This document shows positions 22,285 through 30,777 of a DNA stretch of 51,590 nucleotides, one piece after another (position 1 is the stretch's first letter; the number at the start of each line of letters is the position of its first letter). Location: positions 1 through 51,590 of the forward strand of contig JAKBGV010000005.1 of assembly GCA_021837305.1 (NCBI GenBank). Reading direction: 5' to 3'. Origin of the DNA: Actinomycetes bacterium (GTDB taxonomy: Bacteria > Actinomycetota > Acidimicrobiia > Acidimicrobiales > RAAP-2). The notes below the pieces were generated by a model, which was not told where the DNA came from, did not search any database, and saw nothing but the letters and a program-made list of their open reading frames with translations. The position numbers and the translations under genes are program-made.

Positions 22285-23979
22285 ACGATGGCCAAGGACG
22301 CCCTCGAAGTCGTCACGGTGGGCAAGCAAGCGGGCTGGCCCGTTCAACCATTGACGCAGGGCCCTCGTCGCCCGGCAGTCGTCCTCGTTGTACTTTAGAA
22401 TTCTGGCGCGAGAACCAGCGGCCTCGTCGCTCGACGAGACTGCGACCTCGTACCACAGCATGGACGCCTCGCCGCTCGGGTTCGCGTCACGCCACGTGAA
22501 ACCAGCGAGTCCCGCCATGATCTTGAGGCCGATCGGTCCGTCAGTCTGGATCTGGGTCTTGGCGAGATGGTGTAGGTCGATCCAATTCGTCGGTGACCCG
22601 AGGCGGAATTCGTCGAGGTCGACACGGGTCGGCCCATCGCGCAAGGGGTCTTCGACCGCCCGGTTCATCGCCCCGTCCTCGGCCTGCGCCCAGAAGCAGT
22701 AGGCCGAAACGCTGCGGTCCTGGGCGCGGCACTGTTGACGCAAGTCGTCAAACCATCGCCAGAACGCGGCGAAGATTCGGGCCGGCGCTCCCGCCGTGTG
22801 GTCGTCCCAGTTGGCGAAGGCGACGTAACCGTCTCGCACACCCTCCAGGGGTCGATTGACCGTCACGAGCGCGCCCCACAGGTACGTCGAGTCCCCGTAA
22901 CTCTCGGTGTCGATGTCGACCTCAACGTCGGCGGTCGGACACCCGACCCGATCCGCGTCGACGATGCGCAGCGGGCCGCGTTCATGCGCGCGGGCGCGAT
23001 AGATCAACTCATCGAGATGGCTCACGACACGCGCGACGTGTGTCTCGGGGCGGTCAGTGACGGTCGCGGGTCCCGATCGCTGTCGCGCGAGCCCTGGGTC
23101 GAGACGAGCCAGATCGTGTCTCGTGTTCACGCCGTGCTCGCGCAAGGTGAGTTGCTGGTCGAAGGTCGTGAAGCGGGTCAGTGAGACGTCGTCACGATCA
23201 CGGAGCTCACGGCCGCACGGCTCGTTGTAGGGACACTCAAGGCAATCGCGGTGCCAGTAGGGCTCGGTGGGGAACGGACCCTCGCCGTTACGCCAGCGTT
23301 CGTGGGCGCGAACGACGGCGAGTCGCTCGTCGTAGTAGCGCTGGTAGGCCGACAGGTTGAAGCGCGGATAACTCGAGCTGCCCAGGTCGAACCACCAGAC
23401 CTCTCGGTGTCGGTCGACGATGGCGCCACGCGCGTCAGGGTCGGCGACGCCCATCGTCTGGAGGACCCGAATGGCGTGCGAGAGGGCGAGACCGTTGCGA
23501 AGCGTCGAAGGGTTGGAGCGGACGCCGACCCCATCGCGGAAGTTCGCCTCGGACGGGCCGATCCGGGCGAGCGATCCCACCAAGGTGCGCCGAGTGGACG
23601 CTGCTTCGACGAGTTCGTTGTTCTTGATCAGTACCGGTGAATAGGCGTAACTGACCCCGACCCGTCCGACGCGGACGAGGGCGTGGACGTGTGCACGTCG
23701 TAGGGCATCGCCGTCGCCGGGCAGCCGGGGGTTCACGATTAGCGGCGCACCGGCGCGGATCGCGTCGACGGAGCTGACCGAGGAGTCGGCCACCACGCTG
23801 TCGGGATGCAATTCGAGGATGTCCGAGATGACCGCGCGGCGGAGTTTCTCCGCGTCGCGACGACGCCGTTCGTGCTCGGGAGCGGTGCGTGGTCGGGCGA
23901 AGTTGAACGGCTCGCCTCGGCTGAGCGCGACGCGATGGACGCAGGCTGCGATCTCGTCGCCACGCAAGAAATCAGTCAC
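22282..23979 (-). CDS. TM0106-type RecB-like nuclease with RNase H-like exonuclease domain
   Basis: 565 residues from GTG 23979. The N-terminal half carries RecB-like elements (VISDILELHPDSVVADSSVSS, then DRHREVWWFDLGSSSYPRFNLSAYQRYYDERLAVV) and a cysteine cluster HRDCLECPYNEPCGRE that could bind a metal or Fe-S centre. The C-terminal half has an RNase H/DEDD-type domain: VEVDIDTESYGDSTYLWGALV, FAAFWRWFDDL, and LKYNEDDCRATRALRQWL, the motif common in YprB-like exonucleases. A role in DNA repair is likely from the family, but untested. A -10 TAGGCT lies 6 nt upstream. Confidence 0.87.
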   Translation of the reverse strand: MTDFLRGDEIAACVHRVALSRGEPFNFARPRTAPEHERRRRDAEKLRRAVISDILELHPDSVVADSSVSSVDAIRAGAPLIVNPRLPGDGDALRRAHVHALVRVGRVGVSYAYSPVLIKNNELVEAASTRRTLVGSLARIGPSEANFRDGVGVRSNPSTLRNGLALSHAIRVLQTMGVADPDARGAIVDRHREVWWFDLGSSSYPRFNLSAYQRYYDERLAVVRAHERWRNGEGPFPTEPYWHRDCLECPYNEPCGRELRDRDDVSLTRFTTFDQQLTLREHGVNTRHDLARLDPGLARQRSGPATVTDRPETHVARVVSHLDELIYRARAHERGPLRIVDADRVGCPTADVEVDIDTESYGDSTYLWGALVTVNRPLEGVRDGYVAFANWDDHTAGAPARIFAAFWRWFDDLRQQCRAQDRSVSAYCFWAQAEDGAMNRAVEDPLRDGPTRVDLDEFRLGSPTNWIDLHHLAKTQIQTDGPIGLKIMAGLAGFTWRDANPSGEASMLWYEVAVSSSDEAAGSRARILKYNEDDCRATRALRQWLNGPARLLAHRDDFEGVLGHR

Positions 23980-23985
23980 GTGGAG

Positions 23986-23991
23986 AGCCTA
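23986..23991 (-). promoter_or_regulatory. -10 box for leaderless RecB-like nuclease mRNA
   Basis: Minus-strand TAGGCT with 6 nt to GTG 23979; no ribosome binding site in the spacer. Confidence 0.5.
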
Positions 23992-24025
23992 CGGTCCATG
24001 TGGCTACCGTGTTCGATGCCGTGAG

Positions 24026-24385
<360 letters not shown>

Positions 24386-24391
24386 ACCCTC

Positions 24392-24420
24392 AGTCTGCCA
24401 TACCCTCTGACACCCGACAA
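24392..24420 (-). promoter_or_regulatory. candidate rnpB promoter
   Basis: On the minus strand TTGTCG (24415-24420) and CAGACT (24392-24397) are 17 bp apart and lie 6 bp before the first base of P1. Position and spacing fit a sigma-70-type promoter. Confidence 0.5.
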
Positions 24421-24446
24421 ACGCATCGAACGACACAGTCGAGCGG

Positions 24447-24452
24447 TAGCCT
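24447..24452 (+). promoter_or_regulatory. -10 box for leaderless xseA mRNA
   Basis: TAGCCT with exactly 6 nt to GTG 24459. No Shine-Dalgarno sequence. Confidence 0.55.
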
Positions 24453-24458
24453 CGCCAC

Positions 24459-25730
24459 GTGACTGACGACGGTGCGGTGGAGCAACGCGAGATTATCGAC
24501 GTTGGGACCTTTTACCAACTGCTCACGGCGCAGTTGGAGTCCGCCTACGGACGTCGACACCCGCGCTGGATCCGAGGTGAAGTCGCCAAGGTGTACGAGA
24601 AGACCCACCTTTACGTGGACCTCGTCGACGCGGGCTCGTCGTCGGACACGAAGCGGCCCGTACTGAACGCACACTGCTGGGCGACCCAGTGGAACGTCAT
24701 TAAGCGCCGGTTGAGCGACGATGGTGTCACGCTGAAGGCGGGCACGGTCGTGAACCTGTTCGGGTACGTCGACCTCTACGCGCCGTCGGGGCGCATCGGG
24801 TTCACGGTGACCGAGGTCGATGTGGCCGGTCTGCTGGGCGACGTCGCGCGCCGGCGTCTCGAGCTCATAGCCCGGCTTCGTGCCGAGGGACTGCTCGAGG
24901 CCAATCGGTCTCGTTCTGTCAGCCCCGTGCCGTTGCGCGTGGGGCTCGTGGCCAGTCCCCAGACCGAGGGCTTCAGCGACTTCACCGGTCAGTTGCTGCG
25001 ATCGGGCTATTCCTTTGAGATATCCCTGGTCAAAGCACTTGTTCAGGGCGAGGCAGCCCCGGCACAGCTCGTCGCGGCGATAGAACGACTTGACACCGAG
25101 GGGCTCGACGTGCTGTGCATTGTGCGCGGCGGCGGCTCTCGCGGGGACCTCGCCTGTTTCGACGACGAACGTGTCGCGCGAGCGATCGCGGCGGCGCGCA
25201 CGCCGGTCTTCACGGGGATCGGGCACACGGGCGACGAAGCGGTGGCGGACTTGGTCGCGCACACCAGTGCCATCACCCCCACGAAGCTCGGCGAGGATTT
25301 GGTCTCGGTCGTAGACGAGTGGCATCGGCGCAACGTTCGCGAACCGGCGCGCACGGTGATCGAGGCCGCGGATTCAATCGTGGAAGAGGCGACGGCTTTC
25401 CTCGGTGAGCGCCGCCGGACCATGATCTTCGCCGTTCGGGACCGACTGCGCGCCGAACAACGACACCTGATCGCGACGCGCGAACGCGTGGACCTCGCCG
25501 TTGGCTACACCATCGATCGCGCCGAGCGATGGCTTGAGACGGTTCATCGCCTATTGAACGCGTATGACCCCCAGCGACGGCTCGTCCAGGGGTGGTCGAT
25601 AGTGTCGAAACCCGATGGGTCAATCGTGCGTAGCGTGCATGACGTCACCGAAAGCGAGGACGTGGTGATCCGGGTCGGCGACGGTGAAATGGCGGCGTCG
25701 ATTACGGCGCGAGAGGAGAAGGACGCATGA
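24459..25730 (+). CDS. xseA: exodeoxyribonuclease VII large subunit
   Basis: 423 residues from GTG 24459. An N-terminal OB fold (WIRGEVAKVYEKTHLYVDLVD) precedes the catalytic domain with VGLVASPQTEGFSDF, VLCIVRGGGSRGDLACFDDERVARAIAAARTPVFTGIGHTGDEAVADLVAHTSAITPTKLGE, all family hallmarks. A helical region and the short C-terminal LVQGWSIVSKPDGSIVRSVHDV...VVIRVGDGEM follow. With XseB it forms the exonuclease that degrades single-stranded DNA in both directions. It overlaps xseB by 4 nt. It begins the xseA-xseB-MBL-flavoprotein operon. Confidence 0.96.
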   Translation: MTDDGAVEQREIIDVGTFYQLLTAQLESAYGRRHPRWIRGEVAKVYEKTHLYVDLVDAGSSSDTKRPVLNAHCWATQWNVIKRRLSDDGVTLKAGTVVNLFGYVDLYAPSGRIGFTVTEVDVAGLLGDVARRRLELIARLRAEGLLEANRSRSVSPVPLRVGLVASPQTEGFSDFTGQLLRSGYSFEISLVKALVQGEAAPAQLVAAIERLDTEGLDVLCIVRGGGSRGDLACFDDERVARAIAAARTPVFTGIGHTGDEAVADLVAHTSAITPTKLGEDLVSVVDEWHRRNVREPARTVIEAADSIVEEATAFLGERRRTMIFAVRDRLRAEQRHLIATRERVDLAVGYTIDRAERWLETVHRLLNAYDPQRRLVQGWSIVSKPDGSIVRSVHDVTESEDVVIRVGDGEMAASITAREEKDA

Positions 25731-25939
25731 CAGTTGGGGGTTGGAATGAGGCCGCGGGTGAGCTGAACGCGATCGTCTCGTCGTTCGATGAGGGTGAGGT
25801 CTCCGTCGACGACTTGATTGAGAAGTTGGCGAGGGCGACCACGATCATCGAAGAGCTGGAGACCCGACTCAACGCGACCAAGGCCAAGGTCGAGGAGTTG
25901 GCGCCGCGGATTGCACGGGTCGGCGATCAGGGTGACTGA
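25727..25939 (+). CDS. xseB: exodeoxyribonuclease VII small subunit
   Basis: 70 residues, with GGAG upstream. The core FDEGEVSVDDLIEKLARATTIIEELETRLNATKAKVEEL is the two-helix hairpin of XseB, which binds along the helical arm of XseA. Length is typical. The ATGA overlap with xseA ties their synthesis together, and the next gene starts 8 nt before its stop. Confidence 0.93.
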   Translation: MTVGGWNEAAGELNAIVSSFDEGEVSVDDLIEKLARATTIIEELETRLNATKAKVEELAPRIARVGDQGD

Positions 25940-26645
25940 TCGCCTTTACTTTCGCCAGCTCCTCGCGGGTGTGGACTTCGCGGTCGGCGATCCGATGGCG
26001 ACTCAGATGGTCAATTTCGTCTACGCCGTCGGCGATCGTGAGACCGGTGACGCGGTGCTGATAGACCCGGCGTATCGTCCCAGTGAACTGCTCGATGTGC
26101 TCGAGCAGGACGCCATGACCGCGCGCGCGGTCGTGCTCACCCACTACCACGCCGACCACGCGGGCGGCTCGCTCGTGGGTCACCATATCGCGGGTACGAG
26201 GGAGCTCCTCGAAGTCCGCGATGTCCCGGTCCACGTCCAGTCAGCCGAGTCGCAGTGGGTACGTGAGGGGTCTGGCGTAGGGGTGGGCAACCTCGTAGAG
26301 CACGAGTCCGGTGACGTGATCGAGATCGGGGCGGTGAGCGTGACCTTGATTCATACCCCTGGTCACACGCCCGGCAGTCAGTGCGCGCTCATCGACGGAC
26401 GCCTGATCAGTGGCGATACGCTCTTTATCGATGGCTGCGGGCGAACCGACCTGCCCGGTTCTGACCCGGCTGAGATGTACCGGACGCTAACGAGCCGACT
26501 GGCGGACCTCGATGGTTCGACCTGGCTGTACCCGGGACATCGCTACGCTCCCGTGGCGACGGCGCAACTGGACGATATCCGCCGGGACAACGCAGTCCTC
26601 GCACCGATGAGTGCAGAGCAATGGTTAGCGACGTTCAGCCGATAG
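25932..26645 (+). CDS. metallo-beta-lactamase-fold hydrolase (glyoxalase II / persulfide dioxygenase-like)
   Basis: 237 residues from GTG 25932. Metal ligands: THYHADHAGG (HxHxDH), IHTPGHTPGS and SGDTLFIDGCGRTDLPGSDP, then the final LYPGHRYAP His. The GCGRTDLPGSDP stretch resembles persulfide dioxygenases and thiol-related MBL proteins more than simple glyoxalases. Cytoplasmic. It overlaps xseB by 8 nt and the flavoprotein by 25 nt, so all four are probably co-translated. Substrate not determined. Confidence 0.85.
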   Translation: MTDRLYFRQLLAGVDFAVGDPMATQMVNFVYAVGDRETGDAVLIDPAYRPSELLDVLEQDAMTARAVVLTHYHADHAGGSLVGHHIAGTRELLEVRDVPVHVQSAESQWVREGSGVGVGNLVEHESGDVIEIGAVSVTLIHTPGHTPGSQCALIDGRLISGDTLFIDGCGRTDLPGSDPAEMYRTLTSRLADLDGSTWLYPGHRYAPVATAQLDDIRRDNAVLAPMSAEQWLATFSR

Positions 26646-27862
26646 AACGACTCAATGAGTCGAGCCACGTCGCGGTCGTGGGCGCCGGCCTGTCGGGCTG
26701 GCGACTCGTGGAGGCCCTTCGACGAGACGGTTACCGGGGCGCCGTGACCGTCATCGGCGACGAACAGCATCGACCCTACGATCGTCCGCCGCTTTCCAAG
26801 CAGGTCCTCGCCGGTGTAGTGGACCTGCACGACACCGGACTCGTTCGATCGGACTCGCCCAATGACGTGACGTGGCGACTCGGTGTCGCCGCGGTGGGAC
26901 TGGATCTCGACGGCCGCGAGGTTCGATTGGCCGATGGCGGACGCGTGACGGCCACGCACGTGGTGATAGCGACGGGTACGCGAGCGAGGCGGTTGACCAC
27001 GTCAGTGGGGAAGCGGGTGCACGTGATTCGAACGATCGACGACGTGCAAGGTCTGAATGACGACCTGGCTCGTGTGACGCCGGGATCGACCATCGCGATC
27101 ATCGGCGGTGGTTTCATCGGTGCCGAGGTCGCGTCGTCGCTGACGAAGCGGGGGTTTCGTGTAGTCGTGCTCGAGATGACACCTCGGCCGCTGTTGGGTG
27201 TGCTCGGTGAGCAAGTGTCGTTGTGGCTACTCGACCTCCCTGCGTTGGCGGGCGTCGAACTGCGAACTGATCAGCAGGTCAGTGACGTGGTGGAAGGACC
27301 CGACGCGCTTCTCGTGCGCGTTAACGGCTCGCCCGACGTCGCCGCGGAGGTCGTGGTGGCGGGGGTCGGGGCCATCCCGAACGTCGAATGGCTGAATGGA
27401 TCGGGTCTCGCACTCGAGAACGGCGTTGTGGTCGACTCGGCCATGCAGGCCGCGCCGGGAATCGCCGCCATCGGCGACGTTGCCCGATTCGAGTGGTTGG
27501 GACCCGTCGGTTCGACCCTCGTGCGAATGGAACACTGGCAGGTGGCGAACGATCACGCCACGACGTTGGCGCGTGTGTGGCTCACGGGTGAGCGTGACGA
27601 GGTGCCATTCATCCCGTACTTCTGGTCGGACCAGTACGGCAAGAAGATTCAACTCCTCGGCCACCCCGATCCGCAAGACGACGTCACGCGAGTCCTCGGT
27701 GACGCTGAGTCGGGTCGGTGGCTCGCCCTCTACCACCGCGACGACGTGGTCACCGGTATCGTCGCGCTCAGCAGCCCGAGGGCCTTGATGCTCGCCAAGA
27801 TGCTTTTGGACACACCGAGTACGGTGCGTGAGGCGATCGCACGCGCGCCTTGGTCGTCGTAG
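26621..27862 (+). CDS. FAD-dependent NAD(P)H oxidoreductase (ferredoxin reductase-like)
   Basis: 413 residues from ATG 26621. The FAD dinucleotide fold is VAVVGAGLSGWRLVEALRRDGYRGAVTVIGDEQHRPYDRPPLSK, the NAD(P)H fold IAIIGGGFIGAEVASSLTKRG, and GIAAIGDVARFE binds the FAD ribityl. The C-terminal reductase domain has EHWQVANDHATTLARVWL and YFWSDQYGKKIQLLGHPD. Such proteins supply electrons to Rieske or [2Fe-2S] ferredoxins of oxygenases. No ferredoxin gene is next to it. It overlaps the MBL gene by 25 nt, which suggests a shared, perhaps redox or thiol, function. Confidence 0.88.
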   Translation: MVSDVQPIERLNESSHVAVVGAGLSGWRLVEALRRDGYRGAVTVIGDEQHRPYDRPPLSKQVLAGVVDLHDTGLVRSDSPNDVTWRLGVAAVGLDLDGREVRLADGGRVTATHVVIATGTRARRLTTSVGKRVHVIRTIDDVQGLNDDLARVTPGSTIAIIGGGFIGAEVASSLTKRGFRVVVLEMTPRPLLGVLGEQVSLWLLDLPALAGVELRTDQQVSDVVEGPDALLVRVNGSPDVAAEVVVAGVGAIPNVEWLNGSGLALENGVVVDSAMQAAPGIAAIGDVARFEWLGPVGSTLVRMEHWQVANDHATTLARVWLTGERDEVPFIPYFWSDQYGKKIQLLGHPDPQDDVTRVLGDAESGRWLALYHRDDVVTGIVALSSPRALMLAKMLLDTPSTVREAIARAPWSS

Positions 27863-27883
27863 TGAGACCATCGGGACGAACGA

Positions 27884-29335
27884 TCAGAACGACACCGCGC
27901 TGAGCTCGGGGATCGTCTCGGTCGCGCGGGCCACCATCGTGTGCCAGAGGTCCCGCGACGTGGCACGGGCAGCATCGTCGATCTGGGGATCAATGGTGGT
28001 CGTGGGATGCCAGAGTGACTCGACGTCTGCCACCGAGAGGAAACCGGCGCCGACGAGAGCCATGAGGCCCGCACCGCGCGTGGTGGCTTCGCGCTCGGAC
28101 GAGACGGCGACCGGTCGACCGGTGACGTCGGCCAAATGTTGGACGAGGAAGTCGTTCGTTGACATCCCGCCGTCGACGCGGATCTCCGTGATGGTCGACC
28201 CGGTTTCACGTTCGGCCGCGTCCACGAGATCGGCACCGCGGTGCGCGATCCCCTCGAGGATCGCGCGCACCAAGTGAGCCCGAGAGGACCCGCGGGTGAG
28301 TCCGAAGAAACCACCGCGAGCACCGAAGTCCCAGTACGGGGTGCCGAGGCCCGCAAGCGCTGGGACGAACCAGACGCCGTCAGTGCTCGGTACTGAGCGA
28401 GCGAGCGACGCGCTCGACTGGACATCGTCGATTAGGCCCAACTCATCGCGGGCCCAGTCGAGCGCCGAACCCGCCGAGAGGACGATCCCCTCCAAACCCC
28501 AGGTCACGGCGCCGCCGAGACTTCGTGCCACGATCGGGAAACACCCGGATTCGTAAGGGGTCATGGCGACGGGACCCACCGGACCACGCACCATGTTCAG
28601 CATCGCGCCCGTACCGAAGGTGATCTTGGCACCCGAGCGTACGATGGACTGCCCGAACATCGAGGCCGACTGGTCGCCGATGAGGGCGGTGATGCGTGGC
28701 GCACCGCGTAACGCACTGGCTCGACCATGGTCGGCGATCGTATCGACGATACGCGGCATCATCACCGGATCGAGTCCGAGCAGCTCCAAGGTCCGTCCGT
28801 CCCAGTGGTCGACGTCGACCGATACCAGACCCGTGATGGCGGCGTTTGAGCGGTCCGTCACGTGGCTCGCACCTTCGGTGAGCAGCCAGGTCACCCACGT
28901 CTCGATGGTCGCGAACCGGATCGATCCGGCGTCGCGCGTGGCGTGGTCGACGAGCCACTTCGCTTTGGTGGCGGACTGATTGGGTGCGAGTCGTAGCCCT
29001 TCGCCCTGTAAGACCAGACAGTCGAGCACCGTTCGAAGGTCTTGCCAACCGAGCGTGGGGCCGAGCGGCCTACTGGTGACTGGGTCAAAGACCAGGGTCG
29101 TGGCCCGTTGGTTCGTGATGCCCACCGCATCACAGGCGCCGCCGTCGGCGAGTGTGCGATCGGCCAGTTCGAGTACTACCCGACCGATTTCGGTCGCGTC
29201 CAGTTCAACCTCGCCGGGCTGGGGGGAGGTGATCGTCAGGCGTCGTTGGTGGACGTGGGTGACCGCTCCGGTCTCTGAGACCAGGGCCGTTCGCACCGAT
29301 GAGCTGCCGACGTCAATGGTGAGGGCCCTCACCAC
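27884..29335 (-). CDS. glpK: glycerol kinase-type FGGY carbohydrate kinase
   Basis: 483 residues from GTG 29335 (GTG 29332 is also possible). Typical elements: LTIDVGSSSVRTALV, GITNQRATTLVFDPVTSRPLGPTLGWQD, FGTGAMLNMV, PALAGLGTPYWDFGARGGFFGLTRG and the FGGY signature region EIRVDGGMSTNDFLVQHLADVTGRPV. It phosphorylates glycerol with ATP. The glycerol contact Arg and Glu (NQRATT, WQD) are present. It follows the FAD oxidase and GlpD genes, consistent with glycerol use. Length is slightly short of 500. Confidence 0.9.
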   Translation of the reverse strand: MVRALTIDVGSSSVRTALVSETGAVTHVHQRRLTITSPQPGEVELDATEIGRVVLELADRTLADGGACDAVGITNQRATTLVFDPVTSRPLGPTLGWQDLRTVLDCLVLQGEGLRLAPNQSATKAKWLVDHATRDAGSIRFATIETWVTWLLTEGASHVTDRSNAAITGLVSVDVDHWDGRTLELLGLDPVMMPRIVDTIADHGRASALRGAPRITALIGDQSASMFGQSIVRSGAKITFGTGAMLNMVRGPVGPVAMTPYESGCFPIVARSLGGAVTWGLEGIVLSAGSALDWARDELGLIDDVQSSASLARSVPSTDGVWFVPALAGLGTPYWDFGARGGFFGLTRGSSRAHLVRAILEGIAHRGADLVDAAERETGSTITEIRVDGGMSTNDFLVQHLADVTGRPVAVSSEREATTRGAGLMALVGAGFLSVADVESLWHPTTTIDPQIDDAARATSRDLWHTMVARATETIPELSAVSF

Positions 29336-30777
29336 GATCCACCCCCGAGGCCGAGGACGCCGGGATTCATAGAGTCCGACGGGTCAAGGGCGTTCTTCAG
29401 CGCCTTAAGCACGTCGAAGCCGTCGCCGAGGGCGCGATGGACGAACCGAGACCGATTTCGTCCGACTCCGTGGTGGTGGCTGAGCGAGCCCCCGTGATCG
29501 AGTACGGCGAACGTGGCCGTGTCCCAGGCGGCGCGGTAGTAGTCCTGTGGATCGCCGGCCGGTTGACCCGCGAAGGTGAAGTACAGGCACGCGCCATCGA
29601 CGTAGGCGTGCGATTGATGGACCGACGCGACGAGCGTTGACTCGACGGCGCGCAGTGCGTCGAGCGCGGCGACGCGCATCGCTCCGAGGGTCGACCACGG
29701 CCCCGAGACCTCGATGGTGTCCACGACCACCCCGGCCGCCCATAGGTTCGCGAGGGCGCTGACATCGTTGCGGTGTACGAGCCAGTGTGCGACGACGTCG
29801 TCCTCGAGCACTCCGGCGTCTCGCGCGACGTCGTTCACCACGGCCATGACGGCGTCCACCATGAGTGGTTCGCCTTCGTCGATGACGATGAGCACACAGC
29901 CGTCGAGGTCGAAATTCCGCTTCGACTCCGTCTCGTCGTAGAGACGCAGGACCGCGGGATGTGCGTCGCGTTGGAGAATCGAGCGACAGAGTTCCATGCC
30001 CGCGTCGAAGTCCGAGACCGAGAGAGCGCGACGACGTTCGTAGGCGGGTAAGGGTCGCACCACGAGTGTCGCTTCGGTGATGACGCCGAGGGTGCCCTCG
30101 GACCCGACGAAGAGTTGGACGAGGTCTGGCCCGACCGACTGGCGGGGACCGCGCCCCCCGAGGGTGACAACGTCGCCCGTGGCCAGCACGACGGTGAGGC
30201 CGCGCACCATGTCCTCAATCTTGCCGTATCGGTTCGAATACTGGCCGGCGCCACGGCAGGCGAGCCAGCCGCCCACGGTGGCGAGCTCGAAGGACTGGGG
30301 GAAATGCCCGACGGTGAAGCCTTCGGCGTTGACCACCCGTTCGAGGTCGGGGCCGAAGACGCCGGCCTCGAGCGATACCGTGCCTGAGACCGGGTCGAGA
30401 CTCGTGATCCGGTCCAGTCCGGTGAGGTCGAGGGCGACACCACCGGTGGGGGCGACGCCACCGCCGAGGACCCCCGAACGACCGCCCTGGGCGGTGATCG
30501 AGAGGCCGTGGCGCGTGGCGACTCGGATCGCGTCTCGGACCTCGGCCGTGGAACGTGGACTCACCACGACGCCGGGCCAGTGGGGCACGACGCCACGCAT
30601 GGTAGATGCGAGCGAGAGGGGCCACCAGTCGCGGCCGTGCTCGGCCCGGGTCATGGGCTCGACGCTGTACGGCACGCCGACCTCGGCGAACGCCTCGAGC
30701 ACGGTGGCATCGACGGGTGGGGGTGCCACGTCGGCGACTCCGGGTGGGTAGGCGGCGGGCACGGTCGGGCGCGTCAC
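29329..30777 (-). CDS. FAD-binding oxidase (alkyldihydroxyacetonephosphate synthase / glycolate oxidase type)
   Basis: 482 residues from ATG 30777. The PCMH-type FAD domain is in residues about 80-260: VVVSPRSTAEVRDAIRVATRHGLSITAQGGRSGVLGGGVAPTGGVALDLTGLDRI and GGWLACRGAGQYSNRYGKIEDMVRGLTVVLATGDVV. The C-terminal region (HQSHAYVDGACLYFTFAG, HGGSLSHHHGVGRNRS) has the His-rich motif near the flavin found in the alkyl-DHAP synthase subfamily. It overlaps glpD by 4 nt and glpK by 7 nt. In actinobacteria such a gene often sits among glycerol genes, but its substrate is uncertain. Confidence 0.85.
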   Translation of the reverse strand: MTRPTVPAAYPPGVADVAPPPVDATVLEAFAEVGVPYSVEPMTRAEHGRDWWPLSLASTMRGVVPHWPGVVVSPRSTAEVRDAIRVATRHGLSITAQGGRSGVLGGGVAPTGGVALDLTGLDRITSLDPVSGTVSLEAGVFGPDLERVVNAEGFTVGHFPQSFELATVGGWLACRGAGQYSNRYGKIEDMVRGLTVVLATGDVVTLGGRGPRQSVGPDLVQLFVGSEGTLGVITEATLVVRPLPAYERRRALSVSDFDAGMELCRSILQRDAHPAVLRLYDETESKRNFDLDGCVLIVIDEGEPLMVDAVMAVVNDVARDAGVLEDDVVAHWLVHRNDVSALANLWAAGVVVDTIEVSGPWSTLGAMRVAALDALRAVESTLVASVHQSHAYVDGACLYFTFAGQPAGDPQDYYRAAWDTATFAVLDHGGSLSHHHGVGRNRSRFVHRALGDGFDVLKALKNALDPSDSMNPGVLGLGGGSW

